Origin: Ruminococcus sp.
GTDB lineage: Bacteria > Bacillota > Clostridia > Oscillospirales > Ruminococcaceae
NCBI RefSeq assembly: GCF_017549005.1
Contig: NZ_JAFYYT010000003.1
Coordinates: forward strand, 1 to 64,000
Direction: 5' to 3'
DNA length: 64,000 nucleotides
Made by a program: the position numbers and the translations under genes. Of this stretch, positions 51,556 to 60,727 are shown one piece after another (position 1 is the stretch's first letter; every line of letters begins with the position of its first letter). The notes below the pieces were generated by a model, which had not been told where the DNA came from, ran no database searches, and saw only the letters and a program-made list of their open reading frames with translations.

Positions 51556-52829
51556 ATTATTCAGAAGCGCTTGAATACATGAAAATAGCTGCCGGAAGAG
51601 GCAGCATACTGGGACTTGCAAGGATCACCGGGCTTCTCAGCCTTATGGGAGACCCTCAGGACAAGGTGAAGGTCGTCCACATTGCAGGTACCAACGGCAA
51701 AGGCTCTTTCGGGGCTATGCTGACCTCTGTGTTGAAAAGTGCAGGGTACAGGGTCGGAGGATTTTCCTCACCTGCTATCACGAGGGTCACGGACAGCTTC
51801 CGCATTGACGGCGAGGAGATATCAGGGGATGATTTCGCGGAGCTTATCGGCGATATCGCTCCCATCTGCGAGAGCATGGACGAAAAGCCCACTGAGTTTG
51901 AAGTCCTTACGGCTGCCGCATACGAGCTTTTTGTAAGGAAAAACTGCGATATCGCAGTCGTTGAGTGCGGAATGGGCGGCGACCTCGATTCCACAAATGT
52001 GGTGAAAGCTCCCGTGTTATCGGTAATTACCAACGTTCAGAAAGACCATGCCGCTTTCCTCGGAGATACTATCGTGGAGATAGCTTCGCATAAATGCGGC
52101 ATTATAAAGCAGGGCAGACCTGTTTATTTCGGCGGCGACAGCGAGGAAGCCTACGAAATTGCCGCCGATACTGCGAAAGAAAAGGGAGCGGAGCTGTTCC
52201 TTCCCGATTATTCGCAGTTTTCATGGACTGACGAAAGCTGTACCATAAACGGTGCGGATATCACATATAAGGGTGAAAAGCTCCACATACCGCTTCTTGG
52301 CACATATCAGTGCGAAAATGCGGTTAACGTGCTCAGCTGCATTGAGATACTCAGGCGCGAGGGCATGGATATCCCTGCAAAGGCAGTCCGCGAGGGGCTT
52401 GCCGCTGTGAAGTGGCACGGACGCTTTGAGGTACTGTGCAATGAGCCCCTTGTCATTTACGACGGAGCTCACAATCCCGACGGGATACGCTGCGCGGCTG
52501 ACAGTATACGCCGATATTTCCACAAAAAAGTCGTTATGCTGATAGGCGTTATGGCTGACAAGGAGTACGGGCTCTATGCAGATATGCTGGGAGAGCTGGC
52601 AGATACGGTGTTTACCGTAAAGCCCGATAATCCCCGTTCTCTCAACAGTTCAGCGCTTGCCGAAACTTTCAGGAGCAAGGGCGTTAAGGCGATAGCCTGC
52701 GAGGACTACTCCGAGGGCGTAAGAGCTGCATACGGCTATGCAGCGGAAAGAGGACTTCCTCTCATTGCGCTCGGCACGCTTTATATGTACAGACAGTTTA
52801 CCGCAGCTTTGGAAAATATCAGACATTGA
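51552..52829 (+). CDS. folC: Folylpolyglutamate synthase / dihydrofolate synthase
   Basis: The 425-residue Mur-ligase-like enzyme adds glutamates to folates, which traps them in the cell. It has the ATP-binding loop HIAGTNGKGS (about 43-52), SSPAITRVTDSFRIDG, VECGMGGDLDSTN, ITNVQKDHAAFLG, and YDGAHNPDG in the C-terminal domain. Its ATG overlaps the folT stop codon. Uptake and polyglutamylation of folate thus form one operon. Confidence 0.94.
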   Translation: MNYSEALEYMKIAAGRGSILGLARITGLLSLMGDPQDKVKVVHIAGTNGKGSFGAMLTSVLKSAGYRVGGFSSPAITRVTDSFRIDGEEISGDDFAELIGDIAPICESMDEKPTEFEVLTAAAYELFVRKNCDIAVVECGMGGDLDSTNVVKAPVLSVITNVQKDHAAFLGDTIVEIASHKCGIIKQGRPVYFGGDSEEAYEIAADTAKEKGAELFLPDYSQFSWTDESCTINGADITYKGEKLHIPLLGTYQCENAVNVLSCIEILRREGMDIPAKAVREGLAAVKWHGRFEVLCNEPLVIYDGAHNPDGIRCAADSIRRYFHKKVVMLIGVMADKEYGLYADMLGELADTVFTVKPDNPRSLNSSALAETFRSKGVKAIACEDYSEGVRAAYGYAAERGLPLIALGTLYMYRQFTAALENIRH

Positions 52830-52837
52830 TCTGCATG

Positions 52838-52862
52838 GGCGCCCTTTGGGGCGCCTTTTTGG
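52838..52862 (+). terminator. Terminator after folC
   Basis: GGGCGCC-CTTTG-GGGCGCC followed by TTTTT. Confidence 0.85.
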
Positions 52863-53007
52863 TCGTACCGCCATTTTGCGGGCGGTACGCCGTTCCCTGC
52901 AAGCTGAGGGTAAATAGCTAAAATTATGCATAACTATTGATTTCAAATGGATTTTGTGCTATTATAAGATTAATATGATACCCGTTTCTTAATAAGGAGT
53001 TGATTTT

Positions 53008-54054
53008 ATGAAGAAAATAACCAGATTCACAGCTGCTTTAACGGCGCTCTGCACTTCTGTTTCAATGGCTGTACCTATGGTCTCTCATGCGGAAGAGGAC
53101 GAGCTTGCCAAAAGGCTGAAAACGATTTACAGAATGATAGAAGCCAATGATCCTGATACCCTGCTTGAACAGTGGAAGGATAAGCTCAGCTTAAAAGAGG
53201 CGAGCCGTGTTTTTATCAATGACCTCGGAAAGGTGCTTTTTGAGCAGAGAGAGGCAAACAAAATAAGCTTTGATATCAAAAAAGGCGCTGATCTCGACGA
53301 CTGCGAGCGTATTATAAAGTCGATATGCCCCGACGCAGTAATAGATCTCAACATGAATACAGCTCTTGGAGATACAGATGTGCTTGACGGCAGCTTTTAC
53401 TATCTCTTCGCCGACGATATATCCCTGGAGGATATGATGAGCTCCGATATTTCCGTTGGTCAGGCAAAGAAAATATTTGAAGCTCTCAACGATAAGGGCT
53501 ATATCGAGGGATTCAATTACCTTGCCGACACATATATCGGCTCGACACTGGACTATCTGCTGAACTTTACAGGATATCCTTCGGACGGGACCGATGATAT
53601 TTTCAGTACTCTTGAGGAGTTCATAGATGAGACCGGTCTCGACTGCACTGTTGACTACTCTGCATTCGATGATACTGATCTGACTTCACTTTTATTCGGA
53701 CTTACGGACAGCATTCAGGTAACTCCGAATTATGACTACGACGCTTCCGACCTTTTGGCTTTATCAGGCATGATACAGGACGGAACAGGTTTAAGTGCTC
53801 CTACAGGTGCGATCATGGGCGGCTTGGACCTCTTTTCGGGTACGGAGATAGATATGTTCAACGCTCTTGCAGGCGACTCCAACTGTGATGATGCATTCGA
53901 CCTTTCTGACGCTGTTCTTATCATGCAGGCGCTTGCAAATCCGAACAAGTACAGCATGACCGCACAGGGCAGGTTCAATGCAGACTTCAACGACGACGGC
54001 ATTACAGTCGGCGACGCACAGGCTATACAGAATATGCTCCTGAGTCTCGGCTGA
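53008..54054 (+). CDS. Secreted dockerin type I protein
   Basis: The 348-residue protein has a Sec signal peptide (about 1-28, ...PMVSHAEE) and a helical middle region of about 250 residues without a recognised enzyme domain. A C-terminal dockerin follows (about 287-346: GDSNCDDAFDLSDAVLIMQ, ANPNKYSMTAQG and FNDDGITVGDAQAIQNMLL). It is expected to attach to a scaffoldin cohesin. The ATG follows AAGGAG. A sigma-A-like promoter seems to precede it, and it lacks the TACGTCTAATTAG motif. The role of the middle region is unknown; it shares general style with the next gene. Confidence 0.88.
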   Translation: MKKITRFTAALTALCTSVSMAVPMVSHAEEDELAKRLKTIYRMIEANDPDTLLEQWKDKLSLKEASRVFINDLGKVLFEQREANKISFDIKKGADLDDCERIIKSICPDAVIDLNMNTALGDTDVLDGSFYYLFADDISLEDMMSSDISVGQAKKIFEALNDKGYIEGFNYLADTYIGSTLDYLLNFTGYPSDGTDDIFSTLEEFIDETGLDCTVDYSAFDDTDLTSLLFGLTDSIQVTPNYDYDASDLLALSGMIQDGTGLSAPTGAIMGGLDLFSGTEIDMFNALAGDSNCDDAFDLSDAVLIMQALANPNKYSMTAQGRFNADFNDDGITVGDAQAIQNMLLSLG

Positions 54055-54069
54055 AAACAGAACATTTAA

Positions 54070-54099
54070 AGCAAAAAGCTCCGCAACTGCGGAGCTTTT
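54070..54099 (+). terminator. Terminator after the 348-aa dockerin gene
   Basis: AAAAAGCTCCGCA-ACT-GCGGAGCTTTTA hairpin, almost the same as those at 55582 and 63393. Confidence 0.85.
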
Positions 54100-54151
54100 A
54101 ATGTTATACAGGAATTATATACGTATATACGAATGGCATATAGCTGAGCCC

Positions 54152-54190
54152 TGCGACGTTCAAGCTTTTATTTACGTCTAATTAGTGAAA
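54152..54190 (+). promoter_or_regulatory. Putative ECF-sigma promoter before a dockerin gene
   Basis: TACGTCTAATTAGTGAAA at 54173-54190 is identical over 18 bases to 12173-12190. CGTCTA has TGCGAC 17 bases upstream. It lies about 45 bases before the start codon. Confidence 0.55.
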
Positions 54191-54231
54191 AGCAAAAAAC
54201 AGCCGCAAAAAAACAAAAAGGAGTTGATATT

Positions 54232-55569
54232 ATGAAAAAAGCCAAAAGAATTACAGCCGCTCTGATATCGGCAGCAGTGACATTCGGAATGACATCGGGT
54301 CTCAGCACGTTTGCGGTCGTATCTGTTGGCGGCAGCGATGAAGCCGCAAAGCTTCTTGAAGGCTACACACAGATCGAAGACCCTGCCGCTTTTGAAATGC
54401 AGGAATACAATATCGACCGCGGCTCTTCATATTTTATAAATGAATCGGGAAATATGATGGTCATCAAGGCAATGCCGAATTCGTTTGTTATCGAGGTCCC
54501 TGTTGATTATCCCGATGACAGGCTGGAGGAGACGGTCTACAGGTTCTGTCCCGAAGCCGCCGAGTTTCACAAGGGCAATGCTTCTACTGATGCGCCTGAC
54601 ACTAAAATATTTGAGGTCATCGGAAAAATCGGCTCGGATATCACTATGGAAATGGCTGAAAATGTATGCAGGGAAGTCGGAGACAGCGTGGTCGGCTTCA
54701 AGTACTTCTGCGACAGATACCAGTGGAATCAGCCTCAGTATCAGCTGTCGAACCACAAATACTTCAAGGACCTCTACGGCGGCGATATAAAGGGCAAATA
54801 CAGCTATACGATGTACGAAGGTCTTGATAATCAGGAAAAGCTGCAAGCCTTTATCGACCAGAACGATAACAGCTGTCATATCGAGCTTCATGAAACTGTC
54901 AATGCGGTCGATGTAGTTCCCGACAGCGAGATCAGCTACATTGAGGAAATACAGCTCGCAGGGCAGATATACAAGGAAACAGGCTTAAAGCCCGGATTCT
55001 GGATGATGGCTGCGTCGGCTTCGGGCGGCGGCTCGGAGATTGATATGCACAACTCCGTTGAGGGCGATTCCAACTGCGACGGTCAGCTTGATATGGCGGA
55101 CGCAGTGCTCATCATGCAATCCCTTGCAAATCCCAACAAGTACAGTATTTCCGCACAGGGCAGGTTCAACGCAGACCTGGGCGGCGACGGTATAACAACA
55201 GGCGACGCCCTGACGATACAGAGGAAGCTTCTCGGCTTCGATAGAGCAAATATTCAGGGAATCAACAGGTATTTGATAGCAAACGGATATTTTATACATG
55301 AAAGCTCTCTTGATTCTGATGTATATCCAATAGACTCAATATCATTCGGCGAGAACGGTGAATATTACTGTGGGCAGAAATATTTCAGTGCTGCTCGTGA
55401 TTGGGGAACATGGACGATATCGGGGGATACTGTTGTGCTGACAGGACAGTTCGGCACAAATCGCTTCAGGTATGAAGACAATGCCCTGATATATATTGCA
55501 GAGGGTTCTGACGGGTTCAATGCTGCTGATCCAAAGGACGGCGAAAAGTTTTATGCTGTGCTTGAATAA
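54232..55569 (+). CDS. Secreted protein with internal dockerin and C-terminal beta domain
   Basis: The 445-residue protein has a signal peptide (about 1-30) and an N-terminal region of about 240 residues. The latter is homologous to the partial protein at 63440-64000 (for example QAFIDQNDNSCHIELHE versus QAFIDESNVKCHLELHE). Next comes a dockerin (about 277-340: GDSNCDGQLDMADAVLIMQ, GGDGITTGDALTIQRKLL). Unusually, about 100 more residues follow the dockerin, forming a small beta-rich domain (YPIDSISFGENGEYYCG ... WGTWTISGDTVVLTGQFG) that recalls lipocalin-like domains. The ATG follows AAGGAG. No catalytic motif was seen. Confidence 0.87.
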   Translation: MKKAKRITAALISAAVTFGMTSGLSTFAVVSVGGSDEAAKLLEGYTQIEDPAAFEMQEYNIDRGSSYFINESGNMMVIKAMPNSFVIEVPVDYPDDRLEETVYRFCPEAAEFHKGNASTDAPDTKIFEVIGKIGSDITMEMAENVCREVGDSVVGFKYFCDRYQWNQPQYQLSNHKYFKDLYGGDIKGKYSYTMYEGLDNQEKLQAFIDQNDNSCHIELHETVNAVDVVPDSEISYIEEIQLAGQIYKETGLKPGFWMMAASASGGGSEIDMHNSVEGDSNCDGQLDMADAVLIMQSLANPNKYSISAQGRFNADLGGDGITTGDALTIQRKLLGFDRANIQGINRYLIANGYFIHESSLDSDVYPIDSISFGENGEYYCGQKYFSAARDWGTWTISGDTVVLTGQFGTNRFRYEDNALIYIAEGSDGFNAADPKDGEKFYAVLE

Positions 55570-55581
55570 TTTGTAATATAA

Positions 55582-55607
55582 AGAAAGCTCCGCAATTGCG
55601 GAGCTTT
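55582..55607. terminator. Bidirectional terminator between the dockerin gene and the M23 peptidase gene
   Basis: AAAGCTCCGCAATTGCGGAGCTTTTTA, a self-complementary stem with A and T flanks. Confidence 0.88.
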
Positions 55608-57416
55608 TTATCTGTTGTTTTTTCTTTCCTCATACTGTCTGTTGGCTTCCTCGTTGAAGCTGTCGGCAGTATTGATATACATTGCAGGGTCGAGGCATAT
55701 TCCGTTATGGCGTACCTCGAAATGGCAGTGCGGACCTGTTGAATCGCCTGTACTTCCGACCTTTCCGATAAGCTGTCCTCTTGAGACCTCCTGTCCGTCC
55801 ACAACGAGGACAGTGCTCATATGACCGTATACCGTCTGATATTCGTCGGTGTGTCCGAGCTGGACGAAATAGCCGTATCCGCCCGAGTTCCAGCCAGCCG
55901 ACACTACTACACCGTCAGCCGCCGCGTAAATCTCGGTTCCCGTATTAGCCGCAATGTCCATACCCTTATGGTTTCTGTCGCTGAGGAAGGGGTCGCTGAC
56001 ATAACCGCCGTCCACAGGCCAGCCGAACTCTCCCGAGCCGGTGAGCACAGTGCTGGGGCTGTCCGGTCTTGCGGCGTATATTCCTATACCTATCTTTTCC
56101 ACAACGGGCTGTTTTGTTATCTTGGTGCTTATGGTCTTACGGGAGTACTCCTTGCCGTCCACGTATGTTACCTCGATGTTGCTCAGCTTTTCGCCGCGCT
56201 GACCTCTTGCGATAACGTCGCGTGTTCCCGCGTTGAGGGAGCTCGTCTCCACCTCGATAGTCTCATAATCGAGGAAAGTGATGGGTGATATCTCGCGTAC
56301 ATACTGTATTGGCAGGTAGCTTTCGGTCTCGATAACGTTTACAAGCATTCCCTTTCGGCAGTTTGAGGTAATCTCGGGGTTGAGCTCCTCGAGCTTCGCA
56401 AGGTCCATGTTGTACTGCTCTGCGATAGTAACGGCTGTATCACCGCGTTTTGCGATATATACGGACTTCTTCTCCTTTGAGGAGGTAAGGAGCTCTATAG
56501 CTTCCTTGTCCGTCATGACGCTGTCGGAAAGGTACATACCCTTTGTGTACTCCACTTCGCCCTTGTAGCCAACGTCCTTTATAACGCCGTCCACGCGGAA
56601 GTTGAGTATCCTCTCGTTGAGTGCGTCCTGAACGGCTTCCTTGTTTCTTACAGCTCCGATGAATTTGCCGTCGATATAGATACCGTAAGCTTCCGTAAGC
56701 GCATGGTCGGAAGCTGCAAGCATTTCATTGGCAAGCTGTGAAGCCGAATAAACCTTGTCGTTTTCGTTGATTATCCTGAGCGAATACTTCGCGGAGAGGT
56801 CGATAGTCTGGTCGCTGTCCACGTAGGATATTCGCTGCTGAGCCTCACGCTCAGCCTCTTCAAAGTCCGCCTCGGCAGTTATCATACCTATCTCCCTGCC
56901 GTTGTACTCGACGCTCAGGCCGTATTCAAGTCCCGAGCCGTAGCGGATTATTCCCACAAGAAAGGCGATAGACACCACGGGGAGTATATAATTGAAGGCT
57001 GTGTAGAAAACTCCGTCCTCGCCGAAAAGGTAGGAGCACCAGAACTCCACAAGAGCCTTTTTGTATGCTTCTTCGCCTTCTTTTTTAGCTTTGTGTACCT
57101 TTTTCGTCAGTCCCTTGTTGAGGTTGAAGCGTTCCCTGAACGGAGCTGTCAGCTCCATGAAAAGCCATTTCAGCCCCTTGAGGGCAGAAACTGCAAGGCT
57201 GAGAAGGTCGGAAAGAATGAATTTTGCGGCCTTGACAAGTCCGATAAGGAGAGCTTTTGCGATATTTACGGCAAAGGCACCGAACTTCGGAAAAAATCCG
57301 GTCATATCCACTTTTTCGCGAGCTTGCCTTACAGGTGCAGGCTCGGGCTTATTTCCCTGTGGCAGAGTACGCTGTCCGTTATAGACGTAATTGTACTCAT
57401 GACGCTTACTGCCCAT
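55608..57416 (-). CDS. M23 metalloendopeptidase with LysM and G5 domains
   Basis: The 602-residue protein has a basic cytoplasmic N-terminus of about 120 residues and a membrane helix near 145-162. The outer part contains a LysM domain (about 318-370, YIAKRGDTAVTIAEQYNMDL), a G5 domain (about 385-455) and a C-terminal M23 peptidase (about 470-575). Zinc ligands lie in NHKGMDIA (His, Asp) and GPHCHFEV (His-x-His). It should bind peptidoglycan and cut its cross-links, acting in growth or division. The ATG follows AAGGAG. This arrangement is common in Clostridia. Confidence 0.92.
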   Translation of the reverse strand: MGSKRHEYNYVYNGQRTLPQGNKPEPAPVRQAREKVDMTGFFPKFGAFAVNIAKALLIGLVKAAKFILSDLLSLAVSALKGLKWLFMELTAPFRERFNLNKGLTKKVHKAKKEGEEAYKKALVEFWCSYLFGEDGVFYTAFNYILPVVSIAFLVGIIRYGSGLEYGLSVEYNGREIGMITAEADFEEAEREAQQRISYVDSDQTIDLSAKYSLRIINENDKVYSASQLANEMLAASDHALTEAYGIYIDGKFIGAVRNKEAVQDALNERILNFRVDGVIKDVGYKGEVEYTKGMYLSDSVMTDKEAIELLTSSKEKKSVYIAKRGDTAVTIAEQYNMDLAKLEELNPEITSNCRKGMLVNVIETESYLPIQYVREISPITFLDYETIEVETSSLNAGTRDVIARGQRGEKLSNIEVTYVDGKEYSRKTISTKITKQPVVEKIGIGIYAARPDSPSTVLTGSGEFGWPVDGGYVSDPFLSDRNHKGMDIAANTGTEIYAAADGVVVSAGWNSGGYGYFVQLGHTDEYQTVYGHMSTVLVVDGQEVSRGQLIGKVGSTGDSTGPHCHFEVRHNGICLDPAMYINTADSFNEEANRQYEERKNNR

Positions 57417-57481
57417 ATCCGCATCTCCTTTCCTCAGAGCTTTAACATCAAACAGACCGTATCAATGTCTGCTAAAAACTT

Positions 57482-57592
57482 CTTTTTCTTGCACTTTGTC
57501 TTGCACGAAAGGGCAAAATGAGCCGCATTTTAAAAGAATTTGCGCTCATTGAACAAAGTTCAAGGCAATAACCGCCTTACGGCGGTTATTGC
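57482..57592. repeat. Partial copy of the composite dispersed repeat
   Basis: Contains CTTTTTCTTGCACTTTG, GGGCAAAATGAGC and the hairpin GCAATAACCGCC / GGCGGTTATTGC (57565-57592). These are the same blocks as at 43608-43765, in inverted order. Confidence 0.65.
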
Positions 57593-57652
57593 ATAACATT
57601 CATTATAACACAAAATGTTGAAAATATCAAGATTTGCTTGAAAAAATCCCTG

Positions 57653-58123
57653 TTATCTGCCGAAATGCCACGAATAGTCAAGCATTTCCACCGTATATCC
57701 CTCCAGCTTTTCAAGCAGGGGCACTACGTCCCTTTTTGCGGAGGCAAGGTCATGCTCGCGGTAGTTTCCGCACTCTACCTCTGTGCAGCCCGGTATCTCG
57801 CCCTCGTAGTCCCTTATGAAAGTATATGCGTCACGCACAAGTTTAATGGCATTTTCGTGGGAAAGTCCCCTTGTGAGGAGATAAAATCCCGTGCGGCAGC
57901 CCATTGGTCCGACATAGACGATATTCCTGCCGAACTCCGAATTTCTCGCATAAGTTGCGAATAAATGCTCGATGGTATGCATTGACGGAGTTGCAAGGTA
58001 TACGCCGCCGTTGGGCTTTACCATGCGGACGTCATATGTAACGATATCGTCGTCGATACGCGATATGTACATTCCAACGCTGAATTTTGTGTGGTCTACC
58101 TGAAAGCTTGCTATTTTTTCCAT
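57653..58123 (-). CDS. luxS: S-ribosylhomocysteine lyase LuxS
   Basis: The 156-residue enzyme splits S-ribosylhomocysteine into homocysteine and the precursor of autoinducer-2. The metal ligands are present: HTIEH (His-x3-His, about residues 49-56) and Cys in ECGNYREHD. GPMGCRTGFYL carries the conserved active-site Cys. Length is typical. The ATG follows AGGAG, 2 bases after the pseudouridine synthase stop, so they are cotranscribed. Confidence 0.96.
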   Translation of the reverse strand: MEKIASFQVDHTKFSVGMYISRIDDDIVTYDVRMVKPNGGVYLATPSMHTIEHLFATYARNSEFGRNIVYVGPMGCRTGFYLLTRGLSHENAIKLVRDAYTFIRDYEGEIPGCTEVECGNYREHDLASAKRDVVPLLEKLEGYTVEMLDYSWHFGR

Positions 58124-58125
58124 AG

Positions 58126-58980
58126 TTATTTCTCCTGTTCAAAAAGTGAAAGTATATCCCCGGGAAGCTCCGAGGTCACTGTTATCTGCTCCCCGGTGAG
58201 TGGGTCGCTGAATGACATACTGCCGCAGTGCAGAGCCTGCCTGCCAATATCATCGCGGAGTCCGCCGTACAGGTCGTCTCCTGCAAGGGGAGCTCCGATA
58301 TGTGCGAAATGGACTCTTATCTGATGAGTCCTGCCCGTTTCTAGGTCTATCTCCGCAAGGGAGTATTTTCCGCTGCATTTCAGCCGCTTGTAGTGAGTCA
58401 CGGCGCGCTGTCCGTCCTCGCGGACGCACCTGAGAATTATGGACACCCTCTCACGGGCTATGGGTGCGTCTATAGTGCCGCTTTCGGGGATAATGCCGTG
58501 TACAGCGGCGTAGTAGACTTTTTTGCAGCTGCCTTGTAGGAGCTTTGCCGCAAGAGCGTCCTTTGCGATGACGCAGAGCCCCGAGGTATCGCGGTCGAGC
58601 CTGTTCACCGAGCGGAAGGTCAGTTCCGGATAAAGGTACGCGAAGTAATTGCCGAGAGTGTCGCCCTGATGGCGGATAGACGGATGTACAGGCATTCCGC
58701 TGGGCTTATCGAAAACCACAAGGCTTTCGTTCTCGAAGACAACAGGAACATTCAGGCTGCCGTTTGGTTCGAGAAAGCTGTCGTCCTCCAGCCGCAGGAC
58801 TATAACGTCGCCCTGACGGACCTCGTCGATGCTGCGTACAAGCTGGCCGTTGCGGGTGATACCGCCGTTCTGCCGTTTAAGCCTTGTCAGCAGCCGCCTT
58901 GACACGCCTTTTTGACCTGTGAGGAATTTTTCCAGTGTTACGGGCTTTTCGGCGTCCACTTTCAGCTCTATCAGCTTCAA
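58126..58980 (-). CDS. RluA-family pseudouridine synthase
   Basis: The 284-residue protein has an N-terminal S4-like domain (GVSRRLLTRLKRQNGGI) and a catalytic domain with the RluA signature RLDRDTSGLCVIAK, where Asp is catalytic. It converts uridine to pseudouridine in rRNA or tRNA; the exact target cannot be told. The start is a TTG at 58980 after AGGAGG with 9-base spacing, and the protein sequence before the S4 domain supports it. This places its first 104 bases inside the 3' end of the upstream membrane-protein gene in another frame. Confidence 0.88.
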   Translation of the reverse strand: MKLIELKVDAEKPVTLEKFLTGQKGVSRRLLTRLKRQNGGITRNGQLVRSIDEVRQGDVIVLRLEDDSFLEPNGSLNVPVVFENESLVVFDKPSGMPVHPSIRHQGDTLGNYFAYLYPELTFRSVNRLDRDTSGLCVIAKDALAAKLLQGSCKKVYYAAVHGIIPESGTIDAPIARERVSIILRCVREDGQRAVTHYKRLKCSGKYSLAEIDLETGRTHQIRVHFAHIGAPLAGDDLYGGLRDDIGRQALHCGSMSFSDPLTGEQITVTSELPGDILSLFEQEK

Positions 58981-59746
58981 GGTACTCGTCCTCCTTGATG
59001 AAAATATCTATACTCAGCGAAAAAGCTGTCATAAGCTTGGTCAGACCGTAAGGGAGCCCTGCTATGGTCAGCATCTGCGGCAGATAAACTGTCAGAAGCC
59101 GCAGAAATACGCTTTTTCTGCCCCTCATGAACCTTACGGAAAAGACCATTGCACGGTAAGCGGTGAGCTTCGGGAATCGTACCAGCAGATAGGGTACCGC
59201 CGAGAAGCTAAGCTTCAGGGAAAGCCACATAAAAACCGAAACAGCTGCAAGAAATACCATATTTGCGGCGATAAAGGCTTCATCTGCGTACATTTTCTCA
59301 TGTATCATGCCGTATGCGGAAACTCCGAAGAATATTGCAGGCGCAAGCGCCAGGAGACTTACGGCTTTAGTCCATAAAGCAGCGGAAATACTGCGTTTCA
59401 GGGTGCATTTTCTGAGCAGTATCCGCGAAAGGCTGCAAGCCTTTCTGCACGGACGCTCGCCTGTCATGCCGTAAAGCCTGTATGCCGCCGCATAGGTCAG
59501 CGGAGCAACTGTGACGCACCTGAGAACGGTGCTGACCGTCGTTACAGCAAGCTGCAGCGGCTCGTCGCCGCCGAACAGCCTTATAGGCGGCAGGCTGCCG
59601 AAATACAGCAGCAGGCTGTACACAGCCGCCTCTGCGAAGCGGAAGAAGAGCTCCGCACCGAGGGGGAGAATGCATATCATCATAGTCCCTGCACGTCTGC
59701 CCCTGAGCAGTCTGTTTGAATAGCGGATAAGCTCCCTGATTTTCAT
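58877..59746 (-). CDS. Multi-pass membrane protein of unknown function
   Basis: The 289-residue protein has about five to six hydrophobic helices over residues 20-240 and a strongly basic C-terminal tail (GRRKARNTGKIPHRSKRRVKAAADKA is its character). Family members with similar TM layout occur in Clostridia near housekeeping genes, but I cannot name one. The ATG is preceded by GAGG. The last 104 bases overlap the pseudouridine synthase gene in a different frame. The tail may therefore be an extension gained when an earlier stop was lost. Confidence 0.72.
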   Translation of the reverse strand: MKIRELIRYSNRLLRGRRAGTMMICILPLGAELFFRFAEAAVYSLLLYFGSLPPIRLFGGDEPLQLAVTTVSTVLRCVTVAPLTYAAAYRLYGMTGERPCRKACSLSRILLRKCTLKRSISAALWTKAVSLLALAPAIFFGVSAYGMIHEKMYADEAFIAANMVFLAAVSVFMWLSLKLSFSAVPYLLVRFPKLTAYRAMVFSVRFMRGRKSVFLRLLTVYLPQMLTIAGLPYGLTKLMTAFSLSIDIFIKEDEYLEADRAESGRRKARNTGKIPHRSKRRVKAAADKA

Positions 59747-59814
59747 ATCTGCGCCTCCGAAGAATGTTTTTGCAGATATTATGGACAGTTTTTCCTGAGA
59801 TTATTCAGAATATC

Positions 59815-60450
59815 TCAATATTCGTCCTCGGGTATCCTGTCGTAGGGGCAGTAGCCGAGAATTTCAAACGCCTGTGAATTGAGCCACATCTGAGCGGTAA
59901 CAATAATATCGAAGCCGCCTCCTGCCTCTGCGGTTATCTGTGAGGGGGGGAACTTCGGTATACCGAAGCAGCTTAGCATATTGGATATGATACCTCCGTG
60001 GGTTATCATCGCACAGTGGGTGAGCCCCGACTCCATCATATCCATTATCACCGCGTGGAGCGCCTTGTAAGTACGCGCTGTCAGCTCCTCGAGGCTCTCG
60101 CCGTTGGGCGGTCTGCTCTCCTTAGTGCCGCGGAGCCACTGATTGTAGTCGGCGCGTTTTGCAAGCTCGTCAATGCTCTTGTTCTCGAAATCGCCGAAGT
60201 TGAGCTCCCTGAGGTCGTCCACGGTCTGCAGCTCGGTATACGGAAAAAGTATCTCCGCAGTCTCGGTGCATCTTCTCAGGGGCGACGAGTAGACGCGGTG
60301 TACCGTGGGATAGTCGAACTCGTCCATTTTTGCTGCAAGGTCGGCAGCGCCCTTGTCCGACAGCGGCAGGTCGGTGCTGCCTATGTATATGCCCTTTTCG
60401 TTGGCTTCCGTCATTCCGTGACGGAGCACGCTTATCCTGTAACCTTTCAT
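59815..60450 (-). CDS. Histidine phosphatase family protein
   Basis: The 211-residue protein has the phosphoglycerate-mutase-type signature LRHGMTEANEKG with the nucleophilic His at about residue 10, the second-half HGG in ITHGGIISNML, and SSPLRRCTETAEIL. Substrates in this family range from sugar phosphates to alpha-ribazole phosphate, and none can be chosen here. The ATG at 60450 follows AAGGAG; an ATG 18 bases upstream would place this site inside the gene. Confidence 0.88.
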   Translation of the reverse strand: MKGYRISVLRHGMTEANEKGIYIGSTDLPLSDKGAADLAAKMDEFDYPTVHRVYSSPLRRCTETAEILFPYTELQTVDDLRELNFGDFENKSIDELAKRADYNQWLRGTKESRPPNGESLEELTARTYKALHAVIMDMMESGLTHCAMITHGGIISNMLSCFGIPKFPPSQITAEAGGGFDIIVTAQMWLNSQAFEILGYCPYDRIPEDEY

Positions 60451-60652
60451 GGCACTCTCCTTTTTCACATGGAAAACCTTTCGGAAGAAAGGTTATGTCC
60501 CGATTTATATGCATATAACCTGTGTATGTGTATTATGATCATTCATACAGGTAGGATAATTTTGCACAAAAATACTGCTCGTTTTTTTAACTCTTAGTAA
60601 ATTTCACGAAAAATACTACTATTTCTTACAAATTCTTTCACATTTCTGCATA

Positions 60653-60681
60653 TTTACAAATTATACATTTTGTATTATAAT
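60653..60681 (+). promoter_or_regulatory. Promoter of the XRE regulator gene
   Basis: TTTACA (60653-60658) and TATAAT (60676-60681) with 17-base spacing in a very AT-rich stretch. Confidence 0.75.
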
Positions 60682-60727
60682 ATATATATAGAATTTTTTG
60701 AAAATATCACGATTTGGAGGAATTTCA

